Source of the DNA: an uncultured Lachnospiraceae bacterium
Lineage (GTDB): Bacteria > Bacillota > Clostridia > Lachnospirales > Lachnospiraceae
Reading direction: 5' to 3'
DNA: 9,295 bases
Assembly: GCA_945834545.1 (NCBI GenBank)
Contig: CAMAHO010000080.1
Span: 1-9,295 of the forward strand
Shown: positions 6,198 through 9,295 of the stretch, piece after piece
Position numbering within the stretch: position 1 is the stretch's first letter
Layout: every line of letters starts with the position of its first letter
Notes under the pieces: generated by a model
What the model saw: the letters and a program-made list of their open reading frames with translations, nothing else
The model's database searches: none
What the model was told of the DNA's origin: nothing
Made by a program: the position numbers and the translations under genes

Positions 6198-8942
6198 TTA
6201 TACAATCTCTTTTATGGAAGCCATGAGTTTCTCATACTCCTCCATCACGCCGGCGTGGTGCGTCTCAATGTAGTCAATATCCTCTTCCTTGGCGGCTTGC
6301 TCCAAGGCCTTCGCCTGCTCCGAAACCGCGGTCGCTCCTATGGTGAGAGAGGTACTCTTTAGGGCGTGGACAATTGTTCTGTAATTCGTCCAGTCTTTCT
6401 GTTCAAAGAACTTCTGCAGACTGGAAATCTTATTTCCTTTCAGATATTCCTGCAACATTTCCGCGTAGAAGCTTTCCTGGTTCATACAATAGGTCAATCC
6501 GGTCTTGACATCAAAGCCTTCCAGATGATCCAGCTTCTGCAGCATTTCAGAACCAAGCTGCCCAGCCTGCCCAGCCTGCTTTGTGGCTGTCTCTTCGGTG
6601 CGCTCAGGCTCAGGAGACTGTGCTTTCTCCGAGGATTCCGGCTCATGCTTCTGTGCTTTCTCACTCTGCTCTGGCCGGGAAGACTGCGTCTTCTCCATTG
6701 GCTCTTCCTGTTCTGTCTGCTCTGTGTCCTGAGGCTGCTCAATCAAGTCCTTTGGCAGGTAATCCAGTATCATCTGCAATAAGACCATCTCCTGAATCGG
6801 TTTCGTAAGATAATCCGTAAAGCCTGCTGCCAGGTATTCATCCCTGGAGCCGACGATGGCATTTGCCGTCAGCATAATCACCGGTGTGTCCTTGTTGGGA
6901 TTCTTCTCCAGCTCTTTAAATCTCTGCAGGGTTTCCACACCATCCATTTCCGGCATCATATGATCCAGGAAGATAATATCGTACTTCCTCTCCTGCACCA
7001 GATCCAGGCATTCCTTACCGCTGGTTGCGGTATCCAGCTGTATCTTAGTTGCCTTCAACAGCCCTTCCACGACTCGAAGGTTCATATCTACATCGTCCAC
7101 CGCCAAAACACGTGCCTTAGGAGCGCAGAAAGTCAGGGGATTCTCCTCAGATTGCTTTAAGTATTGCTGATACCGTTTTCCAAAATCTCCCATAGGCTTA
7201 TAATCTACAACCTTTTGGGGTATGATGGCTGTGAAGGTAGAGCCCTTTCCGTAGGTACTCTCAACGGAAATCTCCCCTCCCATCAAATCCACTAAATGCT
7301 TTGTGAGATTTAAGCCTAGACCGGTTCCCTCTATATTTCGATTCCGCTTTTCTTCGATTCTGGTGAAGGACTTAAACAGCTTGGATACATCCTCTTGCTT
7401 AATACCGATACCGGTATCCGACACGGAGATGAATAGTAGAATATTGTTATCCGAAATCTCCTCATACTCCAGTCGGAAGGTTATCTTCCCTTCCTTGGTG
7501 TATTTTACGGCATTGGATAAGAAATTGTTAATAATCTGCCTGATTCTCACCTCATCTCCATACAAGCAGGCAGGCAGGTTCTCATCAACCTCCAGCTCTA
7601 GCGTAATCGGCTTCTCCTCCAGCTTCACCTTGGTCAGATTGTAGCAGTCATTCAGCACAGAGAACAATTTGTACTTTGTGGGCAGAATCTGCAGCTTGCC
7701 GGACTCAATCTTGGAGATATCCAGAATATCGTTGATAATAGAGAGCAGGGACTGACCTGCGCTCTGTATATTCTTGGCATATTCCTTCAGAGTGTCATCC
7801 TTGCATTCCTTTAATAGCATGCTGTCCATGCCAAGAATGCCATTGATTGGTGTTCGAATTTCGTGGGACATATTTGCAAGGAATTGGCTCTTGGCCTCGT
7901 TGGCTCTGACCAGGTCCTGCATCATACTCTTTTCCTTTGTCAGGTCATAGACAAAGCAGACGATACAGTAGGGTTCCTTTGAGAAATCCCTTGCCACTGT
8001 GAAATTCAGGGAGCAGCTTACCTCACCCTTCACAGACACCAGCTCAGCCACTCCTTTATTATCCTCTAAAATAGACTGTTTCAGATTGTTTATCGCTTCC
8101 GATTCACCCTGAAACAGCTCGGAGAGTCGCTGGTTCTTGATTTTATCGATTCCTAAGAGCTTCTGTCCGTATTGATTCGCCAGTACAAGCTGAAAATGTT
8201 CATTGAAAATCAAAATGGCGGTATTGGCAGACTCGTAAATATATTGGCTTAAGTTGGACACCGTAATGCTGAAGGCATTAAACCTGGTGGCCCAAAACCA
8301 GGTAATCATATAGGTTAAAAACATGCCGTAGGCAGAGCTGGGGAAAGAGGGCTTTCCCAGCAAGGGCAGAATGGTATCCGGTATGATGGAAAACAGGATG
8401 GCGATGTTGGAAAGAATGACTGCCCAGACATAATAAGCCTCCCGTTTCGTCTTTTTCTTCCGCACCCAAATAACGGCCATTGCTATCAGTGTGACAACAA
8501 CAAACAACAAAAACCAAGAATGTATCATTCGACCCAGGCTGTTGGTTGCATAATAGCACATCCTGCCGTCAATCTTAACAAAGGCGTGGTGATCCGGGAT
8601 AAAAAAGTATAAATCGGTAGCGGCTAAGGCTCCAAATAATACCGCATAAGTACTAAACACCCATTTCCGCAGGCGAATCATATAGGCAATCATAAGGGCT
8701 TCCGTCATCATAAATCCGGCAACACCAACTATACCAAAGGCACGAAATACTTCTGCCTGCTCTGCTGTTTCCGTAAAGCCCATAATCCCGTAACCGCCAC
8801 TCCACAGGGTGCCGAATATGCCCATGATAAGCATATATACCCGCAGACTTCCGGCATTCTTTTCTCTCACAAAATAGCTTACGCCACAACAAGCAATAAT
8901 CGTACTGCATATTACTGCAAGGCAATTTACAAAGATTCCCAT
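6198..8942 (-). CDS. 7TM hybrid sensor histidine kinase with REC and Hpt domains
   Basis: This 914-residue membrane kinase holds a whole phosphorelay in one chain. About seven hydrophobic segments (roughly 5-25, 33-53, 70-90, 96-116, 139-160, 172-193, 203-223) form an N-terminal 7TM sensor of the kind found in Firmicutes kinases. A PAS-like domain (about 230-340) follows. HisKA carries His360 in NMSHEIRTP. The ATPase domain has an N box (NNFLSNAVKYT, about 472-482), G1 DTGIGI (509-514) and G2 GTGLGL (539-544). The receiver (about 610-730) has Asp616/617, phosphoacceptor Asp660 in FLDHMMP, Thr692 and Lys714. A charged linker with three 11-residue repeats (750-782) leads to a C-terminal Hpt domain with His859 in HALKSTS. 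All active residues are intact. The ATG follows GGGGAG (8950-8955) by 7 bases. The ligand is unknown; the 7TM part and PAS domain could sense a membrane, extracellular or cytosolic signal. Confidence 0.94.
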   Translation of the reverse strand: MGIFVNCLAVICSTIIACCGVSYFVREKNAGSLRVYMLIMGIFGTLWSGGYGIMGFTETAEQAEVFRAFGIVGVAGFMMTEALMIAYMIRLRKWVFSTYAVLFGALAATDLYFFIPDHHAFVKIDGRMCYYATNSLGRMIHSWFLLFVVVTLIAMAVIWVRKKKTKREAYYVWAVILSNIAILFSIIPDTILPLLGKPSFPSSAYGMFLTYMITWFWATRFNAFSITVSNLSQYIYESANTAILIFNEHFQLVLANQYGQKLLGIDKIKNQRLSELFQGESEAINNLKQSILEDNKGVAELVSVKGEVSCSLNFTVARDFSKEPYCIVCFVYDLTKEKSMMQDLVRANEAKSQFLANMSHEIRTPINGILGMDSMLLKECKDDTLKEYAKNIQSAGQSLLSIINDILDISKIESGKLQILPTKYKLFSVLNDCYNLTKVKLEEKPITLELEVDENLPACLYGDEVRIRQIINNFLSNAVKYTKEGKITFRLEYEEISDNNILLFISVSDTGIGIKQEDVSKLFKSFTRIEEKRNRNIEGTGLGLNLTKHLVDLMGGEISVESTYGKGSTFTAIIPQKVVDYKPMGDFGKRYQQYLKQSEENPLTFCAPKARVLAVDDVDMNLRVVEGLLKATKIQLDTATSGKECLDLVQERKYDIIFLDHMMPEMDGVETLQRFKELEKNPNKDTPVIMLTANAIVGSRDEYLAAGFTDYLTKPIQEMVLLQMILDYLPKDLIEQPQDTEQTEQEEPMEKTQSSRPEQSEKAQKHEPESSEKAQSPEPERTEETATKQAGQAGQLGSEMLQKLDHLEGFDVKTGLTYCMNQESFYAEMLQEYLKGNKISSLQKFFEQKDWTNYRTIVHALKSTSLTIGATAVSEQAKALEQAAKEEDIDYIETHHAGVMEEYEKLMASIKEIV
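6597..6695 (-). repeat. Three in-frame 33-bp repeats in the REC-Hpt linker
   Basis: Residues 750-760, 761-771 and 772-782 of the kinase form three consecutive 11-residue units: EKTQSSRPEQS, EKAQKHEPESS and EKAQSPEPERT. The 33-bp DNA units stay in frame. The stretch is rich in Glu, Gln, Pro and Ser and is probably a flexible tether whose length can vary between strains by repeat gain or loss. Confidence 0.8.
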
Positions 8943-8976
8943 ATCGTTTCTCCCCAGAGTAAAGACAATTAGCTTC

Positions 8977-9015
8977 TTTATTGTACCATAAATTCTTTTT
9001 ATTGTACCATAAATT
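8977..9015 (-). promoter_or_regulatory. Tandem duplicated extended -10 promoters of the kinase-receiver operon
   Basis: TTTATTGTACCATAAATT occurs exactly at 8977-8994 and 8998-9015, 21 bp apart, or two helical turns. On the minus strand each copy reads TATGGTACAAT, an extended -10 (TATG-N) next to TACAAT at 8980-8985 and 9001-9006. Neither has a good -35 at 17 bp, as is usual for extended -10 promoters. The copies lie about 40 and 60 bp upstream of the kinase ATG. They could be duplicated promoters, a repeated operator or both. Confidence 0.6.
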
Positions 9016-9018
9016 TCC

Positions 9019-9043
9019 TTCTTAGTATATTCCTTACTAAGAA
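9019..9043. promoter_or_regulatory. Perfect 9-bp palindrome upstream of the kinase promoters
   Basis: TTCTTAGTA (9019-9027) and TACTAAGAA (9035-9043) are perfect inverted arms around a 7-bp spacer. The site lies just upstream of the distal extended -10, a typical position for an activator or repressor dimer. On the plus strand it is followed by six T (9044-9049), so it could also terminate plus-strand transcripts. No plus-strand gene precedes it, so I favour an operator. Confidence 0.5.
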
Positions 9044-9235
9044 TTTTTTCAGAAATAGATGCCTTTCTGCATTTCTCTTAAATATAGTGAAAAACCTTTA
9101 AATTCTGTGTACAATTTGTCCAAGAAAAGCTTTCACAACGCGTGTTTTGTGCTTTAATAAACATATGTGAGCCGAAGCAAGCGTAGCTTGTGCAAAGTAA
9201 GCATCTGGTTACAATCTTCAGGTATGCTTCAATGC

Positions 9236-9276
9236 TTCTGTATTTGTCTCTTCCGAGTTCTTTATTTGTCTCTTCC
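9236..9276. repeat. 19-bp direct repeat with 22-bp period
   Basis: TTCTGTATTTGTCTCTTCC (9236-9254) and TTCTTTATTTGTCTCTTCC (9258-9276) differ at one base and start 22 bp apart, about two helical turns. They lie just downstream of the terminator-like hairpin as read on the minus strand. Function is not apparent; a protein-binding site pair or a small tandem duplication are both possible. Confidence 0.6.
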
Positions 9277-9278
9277 AA

Positions 9279-9295
9279 AAACTGCGAAGCAGTCT
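9279..9295 (-). terminator. Short hairpin with T-run, probable terminator of a gene beyond the window
   Basis: On the minus strand AGACTGC (9289-9295) pairs with GCAGTTT (9279-9285), with one G-U pair, around loop TTC, and five T in a row overlap the end of the stem (9277-9281 read as part of CAGTTTTTGG). This matches a compact intrinsic terminator for a minus-strand gene lying just outside the window. The stem is short and the hairpin touches the window edge, so part may be missing. Confidence 0.45.

Larger units (their letters stand above)
8943..9295. other. Non-coding regulatory region upstream of the kinase
   Basis: This 353-bp stretch holds no convincing gene. From the kinase outward it contains the Shine-Dalgarno site, two 18-bp direct repeats with promoters (8977-9015), a 9-bp palindrome (9019-9043), an AT-rich stretch, small hairpins (CAAGC/GCTTG around 9178-9190; CACAA/TTGTG at 9134-9151), a 19-bp near-perfect direct repeat (9236-9276) and a terminator-like hairpin at the window end. 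A 66-codon minus-strand frame with a TTG start at 9278 spans part of it, but it begins inside the T-run of that hairpin, lacks a ribosome binding site and crosses the hairpins. I do not consider it a gene. Confidence 0.7.

Noticed and set aside
6366..6782. Plus-strand Leu-rich 138-codon open frame resembling a membrane protein
   Set aside because: It is antisense to the Hpt and repeat-linker codons of the kinase. Its Leu-rich look comes from the Glu/Gln-rich repeats read backwards.
9078..9278. Minus-strand 66-codon frame upstream of the kinase
   Set aside because: The TTG start lies in the T-run of a terminator-like hairpin without a Shine-Dalgarno site. The product is Cys-rich with no recognisable family, and the DNA contains several hairpins and direct repeats.

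Overview
The window looks like chromosomal DNA of a gut-type Gram-positive anaerobe of the Firmicutes/Clostridia, most likely Lachnospiraceae. This is inferred from the protein families: a cytosolic xylan-oligosaccharide hydrolase, an unusual ClpX and a 7TM hybrid histidine kinase. Strong purine-rich Shine-Dalgarno sites and extended -10 promoters support it. I see no phage, transposon, CRISPR, rRNA or tRNA genes.

Layout. Four large genes lie on the minus strand and one small gene on the plus strand. In minus-strand transcription order: (i) a regulatory region (8943-9295) with a terminator-like hairpin, a palindrome and two perfect 18-bp direct repeats, each holding an extended -10 promoter; (ii) a 914-residue membrane hybrid histidine kinase (7TM, PAS, HisKA, HATPase, REC, Hpt); (iii) 51 bp later, a stand-alone CheY-like receiver, probably in the same operon; (iv) a REP-like inverted repeat; (v) a small lipoprotein gene facing the other way, apparently split by a one-base frameshift; (vi) overlapping divergent promoters; (vii) a long ClpX-type unfoldase with altered loop residues; (viii) a 110-bp array of degenerate 20-bp repeats; (ix) a GH39-GH43 fusion xylosidase; and (x) a 32-bp tandem repeat at the window edge.

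How the genes may work together. The kinase and receiver carry every phosphotransfer site of a phosphorelay (His360, Asp660, His859, then Asp52 of the receiver). No DNA-binding output domain is present, so the output is probably by protein contact or through another regulator. The fusion enzyme lacks a signal peptide and should trim imported xylo-oligosaccharides inside the cell. The ClpX-like protein keeps its ATPase and ClpP-docking motifs but not the RKH loop, and no clpP lies beside it. The sequence gives no direct functional link between xylosidase, ClpX variant and phosphorelay. The oddest points are the ClpX variant, the repeat array before the xylosidase, the duplicated promoter of the kinase and the frameshifted lipoprotein.
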